Of a stretch of 64,000 nt of DNA, positions 41,825 through 50,037 are shown piece by piece. Numbering within the stretch: position 1 is the first letter of the stretch; each line of letters begins with the position of its first letter. Origin of the DNA: Bifidobacterium mellis (GTDB lineage Bacteria > Actinomycetota > Actinomycetes > Actinomycetales > Bifidobacteriaceae); the NCBI RefSeq assembly GCF_000967265.1, contig NZ_KQ033884.1:92157-156156 (forward strand), given 5' to 3'. The position numbers and the translations under genes were made by a program. The notes below the pieces were generated by a model. The model saw only the letters and a program-made list of their open reading frames with translations, searched no databases and had not been told where the DNA came from.

Positions 41825-44056
41825 TCAGAGGGCCGAGTCGGCGTCGACCTGCATGACGTAGACGTTGCGGCGCATCTTCCTGGCCGTCGTGCGTGAGATC
41901 TCCCCGGATTCGACCATGTCCTGGATCTGGCTCAGCTCGATGGCGTAGCCCTCGCGCTTGGCCTCCTCCACCTGATCCCTGACGGCAGGTATCCCCGCGT
42001 ATTCGGTCTTTCCCTCCGCCGAGGATTCAATCATCTGGTGGTTGATGATGGTGTTCAGCAGGTCCTCGGTCTTGAAGCGGCCCTTGCCCAGCTCGGAGTA
42101 GAGCCTTTCAATTAGGAAGTGGTTCATCTCCGCCTGCAGATGGCGTCCTGCCACGTAGACCCGGTCCTTGTCGATCGGCTGGGCCAGGTGCTTCAGTCGG
42201 TGGAACTGGCTGTGCAGCAGGCCCCTGAGTCGTCTGCGAGCCGTGTAGGCCCTCCAGCGGAGCTCACCGCCCCTGTCCAGGTGGAAGAGGGATCCGGATA
42301 TGGTGGACAGGATCCTGCGGGCGGCCTGTTCCTGGCTGCGCAGATTCAGCAATTCGTCCTGGTCGTCTCCGCGCTCGCTGCGCCGGTCGATCAGCTGGGC
42401 GTCGGCATCCCTGTCGGCTACGGTCTCGGCCTCGGTGCTGGTCTCGGCCTCGGTCTCGTCCCCGGTGGCAGACTGCGTTGATGCAGGTGCCTGTTCTATG
42501 CCCGCGTCCTCGTTCCTGAGCCGCTCCTCCAGCTGATCCTGGGCCTCTTCGATCCGGCTGAGCCGCTCCTCCATGTAGTCCTGCTCCCACTCCATGGTCT
42601 GCACCTGCAGGTCCTGGAAGTCCTTGGGGGAGTACTGGCCGATCTCGGACTTGAGCTTGGCGATGCGGTGGTTGTACTGCTTGATCACCTGCTGGATGGC
42701 CAGCCGGTTCTCGTCAGTGATCCTGCTGGAGAGTTCCCGGACTGTGCCCCTGAGCACCTTGATGGATTTTTCGACCTGTTGGGCCGGCACCTCGCTGCTC
42801 TGTGAGGGAGCCAGCAGGGGCAGGGCGAAGTTGGCAAGCACCAGGGTGACGATGATGACCCCGGCGGCCACGAAGATCAGCTCGCTGCGCATGGGGAAGG
42901 CAGACCCGTCATCGGTCATATAGGGGATGGTCAGGGCCAGGGAAAGGGTGATGGTCCCCTTGGGGCCGCCGAAGGTCATGACGGCTGCCGATCTCAGGAG
43001 CTTGGATGTGATCCGTGGCCTGCTGCCGGTTTCGTGGTCCTTGGTGAAGATCAGGACGCTGGCTGTCCAGAGGAAGCGCAGCACGATCACGGTCAGGCAG
43101 ACCACGGTGATGGTGGCTACCAGCATCCAGTTGCTGACCCGCCGGTCTCGCCAGCTGGTGCCCATGGCCGCCGGCAGCAGCATGCCCAGAAGGACGAAGA
43201 CCGCACCGTTGAGGCTGAAGGAGAGCACCTTCCAGACGCTGGACGAGACGATGTTGGCCTTGGAGGTATTGGGTCCCACTCCGGTGTGGTCGAAGCGGAT
43301 CAGCAGTCCGGTGGAGACCACGGCCAGGACTCCGGACACATGCAGGATGTCCTGTCCGACCATGTAAATCAGGAAAGGCAGGAAGAGCTCCAGCAGGATC
43401 CGGGTAGTGGTGGTTTCCCAACCCAGGCGACGGGCCGACTCAAAGAGCCAGTTGACCACAAAGCCCATGATCAGGCCGAAGCCGATGCCACCCACGAACT
43501 CGAGGAGGAACTCGCCCAGGGCCTGGGGCAGGGAGAAGGAGCCGGTCACGGTAGCCAGGATGGCGAACTGGAAGCCGATGACACCGGTGGCGTCGTTGAA
43601 GAGCGATTCGCCGGCCAGGATTGAATGTTCGTCCGGTGTCAGGTCGGCGCTCTCCCCTAGTGAGGAGACGGCCACGGCATCGGTGGGCCCCAGGGCGGCG
43701 CCCAGGGCCATGGCCGCGGCCAGTGGGAACATGGGCCAGGCGGCATGCAGGATAACCCCCACCATGATCATGGTCAGGGCGGCCAGTCCGATGGCCAGGG
43801 AAAGAGAGGATCGCAGTCCCTTGAGCAGCTCCACCTTGTTGATGGTGTGGGCCTCGTAGTAGAGCAGGGGCGCGATGAACAGGACCATGAACAGCTCAGG
43901 GTCCAGCCGCATCCGTGGGAAAACGGGCAACAGGGCCATGACTGCGCCCAGGACGATCTGAACCAGAGGGGTGGAGATCCGGGGAATGAATCTGGAAATG
44001 AAGGAAGAGACGAGGACGGCAGCAAGTATGCACAGAATGAGGATGAATGTTTCCAC
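41825..44056 (-). CDS. CPA1-type Na+/H+ antiporter with long cytoplasmic tail
   Basis: Cation/proton antiporter of 743 residues. The N-terminal 410 residues hold about 12 membrane helices with the ion-binding motifs GPTDAVAVSSL and AGESLFNDATGVIGF (the Asn-Asp pair). The C-terminal 330 residues are soluble and charged, with predicted coiled coil and a long Glu/Thr-rich stretch, like NhaP/YjcE proteins with regulatory tails. The start chosen is GTG 44056, because GGAAAGGAA lies just upstream of it; a GTG six codons earlier would place that site inside the gene. Role: pH and Na+ homeostasis. Confidence 0.88.
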   Translation of the reverse strand: METFILILCILAAVLVSSFISRFIPRISTPLVQIVLGAVMALLPVFPRMRLDPELFMVLFIAPLLYYEAHTINKVELLKGLRSSLSLAIGLAALTMIMVGVILHAAWPMFPLAAAMALGAALGPTDAVAVSSLGESADLTPDEHSILAGESLFNDATGVIGFQFAILATVTGSFSLPQALGEFLLEFVGGIGFGLIMGFVVNWLFESARRLGWETTTTRILLELFLPFLIYMVGQDILHVSGVLAVVSTGLLIRFDHTGVGPNTSKANIVSSSVWKVLSFSLNGAVFVLLGMLLPAAMGTSWRDRRVSNWMLVATITVVCLTVIVLRFLWTASVLIFTKDHETGSRPRITSKLLRSAAVMTFGGPKGTITLSLALTIPYMTDDGSAFPMRSELIFVAAGVIIVTLVLANFALPLLAPSQSSEVPAQQVEKSIKVLRGTVRELSSRITDENRLAIQQVIKQYNHRIAKLKSEIGQYSPKDFQDLQVQTMEWEQDYMEERLSRIEEAQDQLEERLRNEDAGIEQAPASTQSATGDETEAETSTEAETVADRDADAQLIDRRSERGDDQDELLNLRSQEQAARRILSTISGSLFHLDRGGELRWRAYTARRRLRGLLHSQFHRLKHLAQPIDKDRVYVAGRHLQAEMNHFLIERLYSELGKGRFKTEDLLNTIINHQMIESSAEGKTEYAGIPAVRDQVEEAKREGYAIELSQIQDMVESGEISRTTARKMRRNVYVMQVDADSAL

Positions 44057-44566
44057 GGGCTTCCTTTCCGCCACGCAATCCCGGGCGGGCTGCCGCAGGC
44101 CCGACTAGCAGGGTTCGTTCGACCAATGAAGGAATCTCCGAGTGCAGGGTCGCATGAGGATCGACGTCGCACAGTCCATTATACGGAATGGGGATATCCA
44201 GGAACAGCATTAATGGACAATGTGCGCTAAGTTGACACCTCAAGCCAAAATGGTGGACAGACTGCGCTCGCGATAGGCGAACATTTGTGAAAATCCGGCC
44301 CGTGGACCCCTCGTAAGCGCATGAAAGGCCGGCTCAATCGGTATACTCGTGAAAACCGGGAAGGCTCCGAACCTCCCAGAGGTGCACCGCTTGCGGCGGT
44401 TGATCATGGAGCCCCATCTCTTGACCCCGGGGACTTGCGTGCACGCTATTGTTTCCCCGATGCTTTTGGACATCCCCCGGTCCGGAAGGAAGATTGCAAG
44501 AACGACTGCAGAGGGTCGCATGCGGGGACAAATGACCGATCCGGTTTGGAAAGGCCAGGTTGACCG
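44057..44566. promoter_or_regulatory. Divergent intergenic region, antiporter / cation ATPase
   Basis: 510-bp spacer between divergent ion-transport genes. I see no convincing gene. A TATACT box at 44342-44347 could be a -10 element for the ATPase, which would leave a leader of roughly 210 bases. The leader has some short GC-rich hairpins (around CCGCTTGCGG) but no riboswitch consensus that I can recognise. Confidence 0.35.
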
Positions 44567-47365
44567 ATGACATCATCCATGACGTCTACAAACATTAAGA
44601 ATCAGAACGCTGCGGCAGCAGGGTCCGACATGCGTTTCGACGACACCGACTGGCATAGCCTGGAGACCTCGGCTGTGCTGGACACCCTGCACACCGGGGA
44701 CCAGGGTTTGGATACGCAGGAGAGCGCACGCCGACTGGAGCTCTTCGGGCCCAACAGCCTGGCCGAGGCCCAGACCAAACCCCGTTGGAAGCTCTTCCTG
44801 GAGCAGTTCGCCGGCCCCCTGATCGCCGTCCTGATGGTCTGCGGCATCATCACCATTTTTCTGCAGCACTATGTGGACGCTGCGGCCATATTCCTGGTCC
44901 TTTTCCTCAATGCCATCATCGGCTATGTGCAGGAGTCCAAGGCCGACAAGGCCGTGGAGGCCCTGACCACCCTGTCCACCCCCACCACACGGGTGGTGCG
45001 CCAGGGCCGGATGGAGCAGATTGACGCCGACCAGCTGGTTCCGGGCGATCTGGTCCTCCTGGAGAGCGGCGACCGCATCCCCGCCGACCTGAGGCTGATC
45101 GAGGCCCTCCACCTGCGCATCGACGAGGCCATGCTGACGGGCGAGAGCGAGGATGCCAAGAAGAATACGGACCCCGTGGACCGCGATGCAGCCCTGGGCG
45201 ACAGGCACTGCATGGCCTTCTCGGGCACCATGGTCACCAGTGGCCGTGGACGGGGGCTGGTGGTGGCCACCGGTTCCGACACCGAGCTGGGCGAGATCAA
45301 CGATCTGGTCCACGTGGCCAAGGGCCGCACGCCCCTGCAGCGGATCATCCACCGTACCGAGGTGGGCATCGCCGTCGCCGTCATCCTGGTGGCCATCTTC
45401 GTCTTCATCGGCGGAGCCATCCTCAATGGCGACGCCACCGGGGCCTTCCTGTCCGCAGTCTCCCTGGTGGTGGCCTCCATGCCCGAGGCCCTGCCCATCG
45501 TGCTGACCGTGGCCATGGCCTTGGGGGTTTCGAGGATGGCCGAATACCATGCCATCGTCCGTTCGCTGCCGGCCGTTGAAACCCTGGGCTCCATCACCGT
45601 CATCGGCTCGGACAAGACCGGCACGCTGACCCAGAACCGCATGACCGTGGAACAGTTCACCCTGGGTGGCGGCCAGCCGGTCCCCGTCGAGGGTATGGAC
45701 CTGGGTGCAGCTGCTGTATCCGGTGACGACCGGATGCGCGGTCTGGCCGCCCTCGCCCGGGCCGGGGCTCTGACCAATGAGGCCCATCGGCAGCCGAATG
45801 AAGAAGGCGGCATCGAATACAGTGGCGACGCGGTCGATATGGCCATGGCCCGTCTGGCCGACCAGACCGGTGCCGTGACCACCGAAGACCTGGAGGCTCC
45901 TATCGTCATGGAGACCCCCTACGAGCCGGAGCTGCTCCACTCCATGACCATCCGCCGCAGCCCGGACGGCACCCTGACCCAATATGTCAAGGGCGCCCCG
46001 GACGCGGTCATGGCCATGAGCCGAACCATGCTGGACCCGGATGGCCAGGTTGTTCCCCTGGACACCCAGGCCGTCCACAAGTCCTACGAGGCCATGGGTT
46101 CCCAGGGGCTACGTGTCATAGGCGTGGCCAGCAGGGTCCTTTCCTCCGACCAGGATCCCGCCTCCCGCCGTCGGCCCGACGACCTGACCTTCCTGGGGCT
46201 CGAGGGCATGCTCGACCCGCCTCGTCCCGGCGTGCGCGAGGCCATCGCCGACTGCGCCGGGGCCGGCATCCGTGTGGTCATGATCACCGGCGACCACCCG
46301 GTGACCGCAGCCGCCATAGGCCGCCGACTGGGCCTTGAGAATACCGACCAGGCGCTGACCGGCAGCGAGATGCTGGAGATGAGCGACGAGGTCCTCCGGG
46401 CCCGTCTGCGCGAGACCTCCATCGCCGCCCGCGTCTCCCCCCAGGACAAGCTGCGCATTGTGGAAGCCCTGCAGGATGAGGGCCATGTGGTGGCCGTGAC
46501 CGGCGACGGCGTCAATGATGCCCCGGCCCTGAAAGCTGCTTCGGTAGGCATCGCCATGGGCCGTTCCGGCACCGATGTGGCCCGGGAGGCCAGCGATGTG
46601 GTTCTGACCGACGACAACTTCGTCACCATCACCCAGGCCGTGCGCCAGGGGAGGGTCATCTTCAAGGCCATCCGCGGGTCCGCCTACTTCCTCCTGTCCA
46701 CGGCTGCAGCCGCCATGATCGCCGTGGGGGTCAATGTAATCTCCGAGGAGCCCCTGCTCTTCCTGCCCCTGCAGATGCTCTGGATCAACTTCGTGACCAA
46801 CGGTGTCCAGGATATTGCCCTGGGATTCGAACCAGGCAACGGAGATGAACTGGAGTCGCCCCCACGTTCGTCTGGAGAGGGCCTGCTCTCGCGGGTGCTC
46901 TGGGCGCGACTGGCCGTCTGCGGGCTCTGGATGGCCACCTGCATCCTGGTCCTCTTCCGCCTCAACATCAACGCGGGAATGGATCTGGCCCACGCCCGGA
47001 CCATCGCCCTGACCCTGCTGGTCCTTTTCAACTTCTTCGTCGCCATGTCGGCCCGGTCCGAGAACAGGCTGATCTTCCAGCTCAACCCCTTGGACAACAC
47101 CTTCCTCCTGGTGGCTTCGTTCGTGGCCCTGGGCATCCATGCGGGGGCCATGTATCTGGCTCCGGTTGCGGGCGTTCTGGGCATGGCCCCCTTGAGCGCA
47201 AGCCAGTGGCTCATCTGCCTGGTGATTGGGCTGACGGTCCTGATCTTCAGCGAGGGCGACAAGATGGTTCGTGCCTTCCTGGCCAAGCGTGGCATCGACA
47301 CGTCGGGGCGGCCCAAGGGCCATCTGCACCATGTGCGCCGCCGCATCGCGGGCATGATCAACTGA
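44567..47365 (+). CDS. P2-type cation-transporting ATPase (Ca2+/cation pump)
   Basis: Plasma-membrane cation pump of 932 residues. N-terminal cation ATPase domain (about 25-90), A-domain TGES (LTGES), helix-4 motif MPEALPIVLTV, phosphorylation site DKTGTLTQNRM (Asp349), P-domain GDGVNDAPALK and six C-terminal helices. Helix 6 reads NFVTNGVQDIALGFEPG, where Ca2+ pumps usually have an Asp at the first N-to-D position, so ion choice is uncertain: Ca2+, Mn2+ or Mg2+. The ATG at 44567 follows a weak AGG element. It is divergent from the Na+/H+ antiporter, suggesting shared ion-homeostasis control. Confidence 0.9.
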   Translation: MTSSMTSTNIKNQNAAAAGSDMRFDDTDWHSLETSAVLDTLHTGDQGLDTQESARRLELFGPNSLAEAQTKPRWKLFLEQFAGPLIAVLMVCGIITIFLQHYVDAAAIFLVLFLNAIIGYVQESKADKAVEALTTLSTPTTRVVRQGRMEQIDADQLVPGDLVLLESGDRIPADLRLIEALHLRIDEAMLTGESEDAKKNTDPVDRDAALGDRHCMAFSGTMVTSGRGRGLVVATGSDTELGEINDLVHVAKGRTPLQRIIHRTEVGIAVAVILVAIFVFIGGAILNGDATGAFLSAVSLVVASMPEALPIVLTVAMALGVSRMAEYHAIVRSLPAVETLGSITVIGSDKTGTLTQNRMTVEQFTLGGGQPVPVEGMDLGAAAVSGDDRMRGLAALARAGALTNEAHRQPNEEGGIEYSGDAVDMAMARLADQTGAVTTEDLEAPIVMETPYEPELLHSMTIRRSPDGTLTQYVKGAPDAVMAMSRTMLDPDGQVVPLDTQAVHKSYEAMGSQGLRVIGVASRVLSSDQDPASRRRPDDLTFLGLEGMLDPPRPGVREAIADCAGAGIRVVMITGDHPVTAAAIGRRLGLENTDQALTGSEMLEMSDEVLRARLRETSIAARVSPQDKLRIVEALQDEGHVVAVTGDGVNDAPALKAASVGIAMGRSGTDVAREASDVVLTDDNFVTITQAVRQGRVIFKAIRGSAYFLLSTAAAAMIAVGVNVISEEPLLFLPLQMLWINFVTNGVQDIALGFEPGNGDELESPPRSSGEGLLSRVLWARLAVCGLWMATCILVLFRLNINAGMDLAHARTIALTLLVLFNFFVAMSARSENRLIFQLNPLDNTFLLVASFVALGIHAGAMYLAPVAGVLGMAPLSASQWLICLVIGLTVLIFSEGDKMVRAFLAKRGIDTSGRPKGHLHHVRRRIAGMIN

Positions 47366-47400
47366 ACCGACCTGTCGGGCTGGACTGTCAGACTGAACCC

Positions 47401-47853
47401 GTGCAAGAACGGTGGAAGGCGCCCATGGAGGAGGCCCTGCGGCTGGCCGGCATAGCCGGAGACCGGGGGGATGTGCCCGTGGGCGCCCTGGTCTTGGATG
47501 CCTCGGACCGGGTCATCGGCCGGGGCTTCAACCAGCGGCAGGCCCTGGGCCGTCCCCTGGCCCACGCCGAGATGGAGGCCATCAGGAAATCCGACGCGGG
47601 CTGGGATTTGGCAGGGTGCACCATGGTCGTCACCCTGGAGCCCTGCCCCATGTGTGCAGGAGCGCTGATGGCCTGCCACTTCAGCAGGGTGGTCTTCGGC
47701 GCCTGGGATCCCAAGATGGGGGCCTGCGGGTCGGTTTGGGATCTGCCCCGTGACCCGCACACCGGAACGAAGGTCGAGGTGCTGGGCGGTGTGTGTGAAC
47801 AGGCATGCGCCGGGATCCTTGCCGGCTTCTTCGCCCGGCACCGCCAGGACTGA
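47401..47853 (+). CDS. tadA: tRNA-specific adenosine deaminase TadA
   Basis: Deaminates A34 to inosine in tRNA-Arg(ACG). The 150-residue protein has the zinc-catalytic HAE motif (His55) and PCPMCAGA, followed by the RVVFGAWDPKMGACGSV block typical of TadA. Two starts are possible: GTG 47401, which keeps the conserved N-terminal Trp, and ATG 47425 with a better GGAAGG site. GTG was chosen from family alignment. It follows the cation ATPase by 35 bp and could be cotranscribed. Confidence 0.92.
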   Translation: MQERWKAPMEEALRLAGIAGDRGDVPVGALVLDASDRVIGRGFNQRQALGRPLAHAEMEAIRKSDAGWDLAGCTMVVTLEPCPMCAGALMACHFSRVVFGAWDPKMGACGSVWDLPRDPHTGTKVEVLGGVCEQACAGILAGFFARHRQD

Positions 47854-47863
47854 GTCCCGTTTT

Positions 47864-48691
47864 TCAGCGGGGGTTGTGATTGGCCCTGTACCGCTGGAAG
47901 GCCGGGGTGACCTGGAGGGCCGCCCAGATGCAGCGCAAAACAATCAGACAGAGGTAGGCGGCGAACAGATTGGCGCCCACCCGTGCGCTGACCCCTGAGG
48001 CCGCCCAGGTGCCCACCGGTGTCATCAGTGCGGCCACGATTCCCAGAAGCAGCCCCTGACCGGCGTGGACCAGGTGGTGGCGCAGGTTGGTGAACGTCCC
48101 TGACAATGAACTGGGCAGGATGGCCAGCAGGGAGGTTCCCCTGGCGATCAGGTCGCTGGCGCCCAGCAGGGCCAGGGCCGGTACTGCGATGGCTCCGCCC
48201 CCAACGCCCAGCAACCCTGACAGGGTTCCGATCAGGACGCCGACCAGCAGAATGATCAAGGCCACCGCCGGGCTCAGCCGGATGCTGCTCTCCCTGGAGG
48301 GTGTGGACAGCAGCTGTTGGGCAATGACGGCCATCAGGAAGCCCACGTAGAGCCACCTGAGTATCACCTCAGGAAGCCGGTCCAGCAGCCAGGTGCCGAT
48401 CTGCGCCCCAATGACCGTGCCCACGGCCAGCAGCAGGGCGGCCAGCCAGTCCACATGCCCGCCCAGGGCGTAGGAGGCCACCCCTGCCAGCGACATCGGG
48501 ATCATGGAGGCCAGCGAGGTGGCCGAGGCCTGCCGTTGCTGCAGTCCGGTCCACACCAGGGCCGGTACGATGATCGATCCGCCGCCGATGCCGAACATCC
48601 CCGACAGGAATCCGCTGATCACGCCCACCAGGACCAGGATGGCCAGGGTCCGCCGGTCCATCCTTCCGGCTCCGCTCTGCTCTTTCTGCAT
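47864..48691 (-). CDS. TauE/SafE-family membrane permease
   Basis: 275-residue membrane protein with about eight helices in two homologous halves, each starting with a glycine-rich motif: GFLSGMFGIGGGSIIVPAL near residue 20 and GTLSGLLGVGGGAIAVPAL near residue 165. This duplicated motif defines the TauE/SafE (sulfite exporter) family. Members move sulfite, sulfoacetate or other small organic anions, mostly outward. ATG 48691 has GGAA close upstream; a longer open frame to 48802 has no binding site. It is convergent with tadA. The substrate is not deducible. Confidence 0.85.
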   Translation of the reverse strand: MQKEQSGAGRMDRRTLAILVLVGVISGFLSGMFGIGGGSIIVPALVWTGLQQRQASATSLASMIPMSLAGVASYALGGHVDWLAALLLAVGTVIGAQIGTWLLDRLPEVILRWLYVGFLMAVIAQQLLSTPSRESSIRLSPAVALIILLVGVLIGTLSGLLGVGGGAIAVPALALLGASDLIARGTSLLAILPSSLSGTFTNLRHHLVHAGQGLLLGIVAALMTPVGTWAASGVSARVGANLFAAYLCLIVLRCIWAALQVTPAFQRYRANHNPR

Positions 48692-48913
48692 GGGTTCCAG
48701 CCTAGGTCGACGTTTTCTCCGGGATGACAGGATGTCCGCGTATGCGGCAAAGTCCTCCAAGGTGCAGGAATCCGGGGGTATTCCAGTCCTTATGTCCACC
48801 ATGCGACCGTTGTCTCGGTTCCCTTCTGCCGTCTCGGCATACTGCTTGGTATCCCCCGGGCCGGTCCCCGGAGGTGCGTCGTCTGATCAAGAGAACAAAG
48901 AGGGTGTGTTTCG

Positions 48914-49888
48914 ATGCGTTATACGGTCATCGGTGCCGGAGCCATGGGCTATCGTCTGGGCGTGCTGCTACAGGAGCAGGCCGGCCTGCAGGTGGATTTC
49001 GTGGATACCTGGATGCCCAATATCGACAAGGTTCATGACCAGGGAGGCGTCTATGTTTCCCGCGATCATGAGAATCGGCATTTGGTGCCCGTCAACATTT
49101 ACACCCCCGAGGACTACAAGGGCGACCCCGACGTCTGGATCGTCATGCTCAAGCAGATGCAGCTGGAGGCTGTCCTGGAGCGTTGCGCACCGCTCTTCCG
49201 CGACCATCAGGTGGTCTTCTCGGCCATGAACGGCTGGGGGCACTTCGACAAGCTGCTCAAGTACTTCCCCAAGGAACGCATCTACGGCGGCACGGCCATG
49301 ATCGGCACTGTCCTCAACGGGCCCGGCGACGTGGACTTCATCGGTAAGTCCGGGGCCGGTTCCATGCACCTGTGCGCCATGACCGAGGAGACCACCGACC
49401 TAGAGCGCCGGATGGCCGAGGACTTCAAGGCCGCCAACCTCAACCCCATCCTGACCGAGAACTTCGAGGGCACCTGCCTGGCCAAGATCATCTTCAACTC
49501 GGTGGTCAACACCATCTGCACCATGTATCAGATCACCATGGGCCAGTTCATCTCCTACCCGGGCGCCAAGGATATGTCCCGCCAGCTGATCGACGAGGCC
49601 TATGACGCCTGCGAGCGGGCCGGCAAGCAGCTGATTCAGACCCGTCAGGAGACCCTGGACGAGGTGGATTACGTCAGCCGCGTGGGCAACCCGCTCCACT
49701 ACCCCTCCATGTACCAGGACATGTCCAAGGGCCGTCCGACCGAGGTGGATTACATCAACGGCTACCTGGCGCGCCTGGGCCGCGAGCATGACTACGTCTG
49801 CCGGACCCAGGAGTTCCTCACCCACGGCGTACATCTGGCCGAGCTGGCCTTCCGCGTCCATCATGAGGAGCAGGCCGACCAGGGGTGA
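48914..49888 (+). CDS. Ketopantoate reductase family (PanE/ApbA-like) NADPH dehydrogenase
   Basis: 324-residue dehydrogenase. The Rossmann motif VIGAGAMG is at the N-terminus. The catalytic lysine block is EGTCLAKIIFNSVVNTI near residue 190, and the C-terminal signature is PSMYQDMSKGRPTEVDYINGY. PanE reduces 2-dehydropantoate to pantoate for CoA synthesis. No other pantothenate gene is adjacent, and bifidobacteria often lack the full pathway, so it may act on another 2-keto acid (inference). The ATG at 48914 follows AGAGGG by nine bases. Single-gene unit. Confidence 0.82.
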   Translation: MRYTVIGAGAMGYRLGVLLQEQAGLQVDFVDTWMPNIDKVHDQGGVYVSRDHENRHLVPVNIYTPEDYKGDPDVWIVMLKQMQLEAVLERCAPLFRDHQVVFSAMNGWGHFDKLLKYFPKERIYGGTAMIGTVLNGPGDVDFIGKSGAGSMHLCAMTEETTDLERRMAEDFKAANLNPILTENFEGTCLAKIIFNSVVNTICTMYQITMGQFISYPGAKDMSRQLIDEAYDACERAGKQLIQTRQETLDEVDYVSRVGNPLHYPSMYQDMSKGRPTEVDYINGYLARLGREHDYVCRTQEFLTHGVHLAELAFRVHHEEQADQG

Positions 49889-49917
49889 TGTGAACGGCCG
49901 CTGAGTGGATTTCCATG

Positions 49918-49938
49918 AATTACTTTCCCAAGTAAGGA
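49918..49938. promoter_or_regulatory. Candidate sugar-locus operator before the GH36 gene
   Basis: The site begins AATTACTTTC and contains TTACTT-TCCC-AAGTAA as an inverted repeat. Its first ten bases and several later ones recur at 53638 before the ABC genes. It lies 100 bp upstream of the alpha-galactosidase start. It is a probable binding site for the ROK repressor of this locus. Confidence 0.6.
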
Positions 49939-50037
49939 AAACACGCCCTTCCAGACAAGTTAGCCGCGGGTCCCTAGCATGGAGCCTGATTCATCAGTTT
50001 CGGCGACCGGCATCGCCGGGCTTATGGCGGAGGTGTC

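Noticed and set aside
44240-44521. 93-codon minus-strand frame in the antiporter/ATPase spacer
   Set aside because: No ribosome binding site, no recognisable family, irregular composition; treated as non-coding spacer.
44340-44566. Possible metal riboswitch in the leader of the cation ATPase
   Set aside because: I looked for yybP-ykoY and M-box features but could not match the conserved core; only generic GC hairpins are present.
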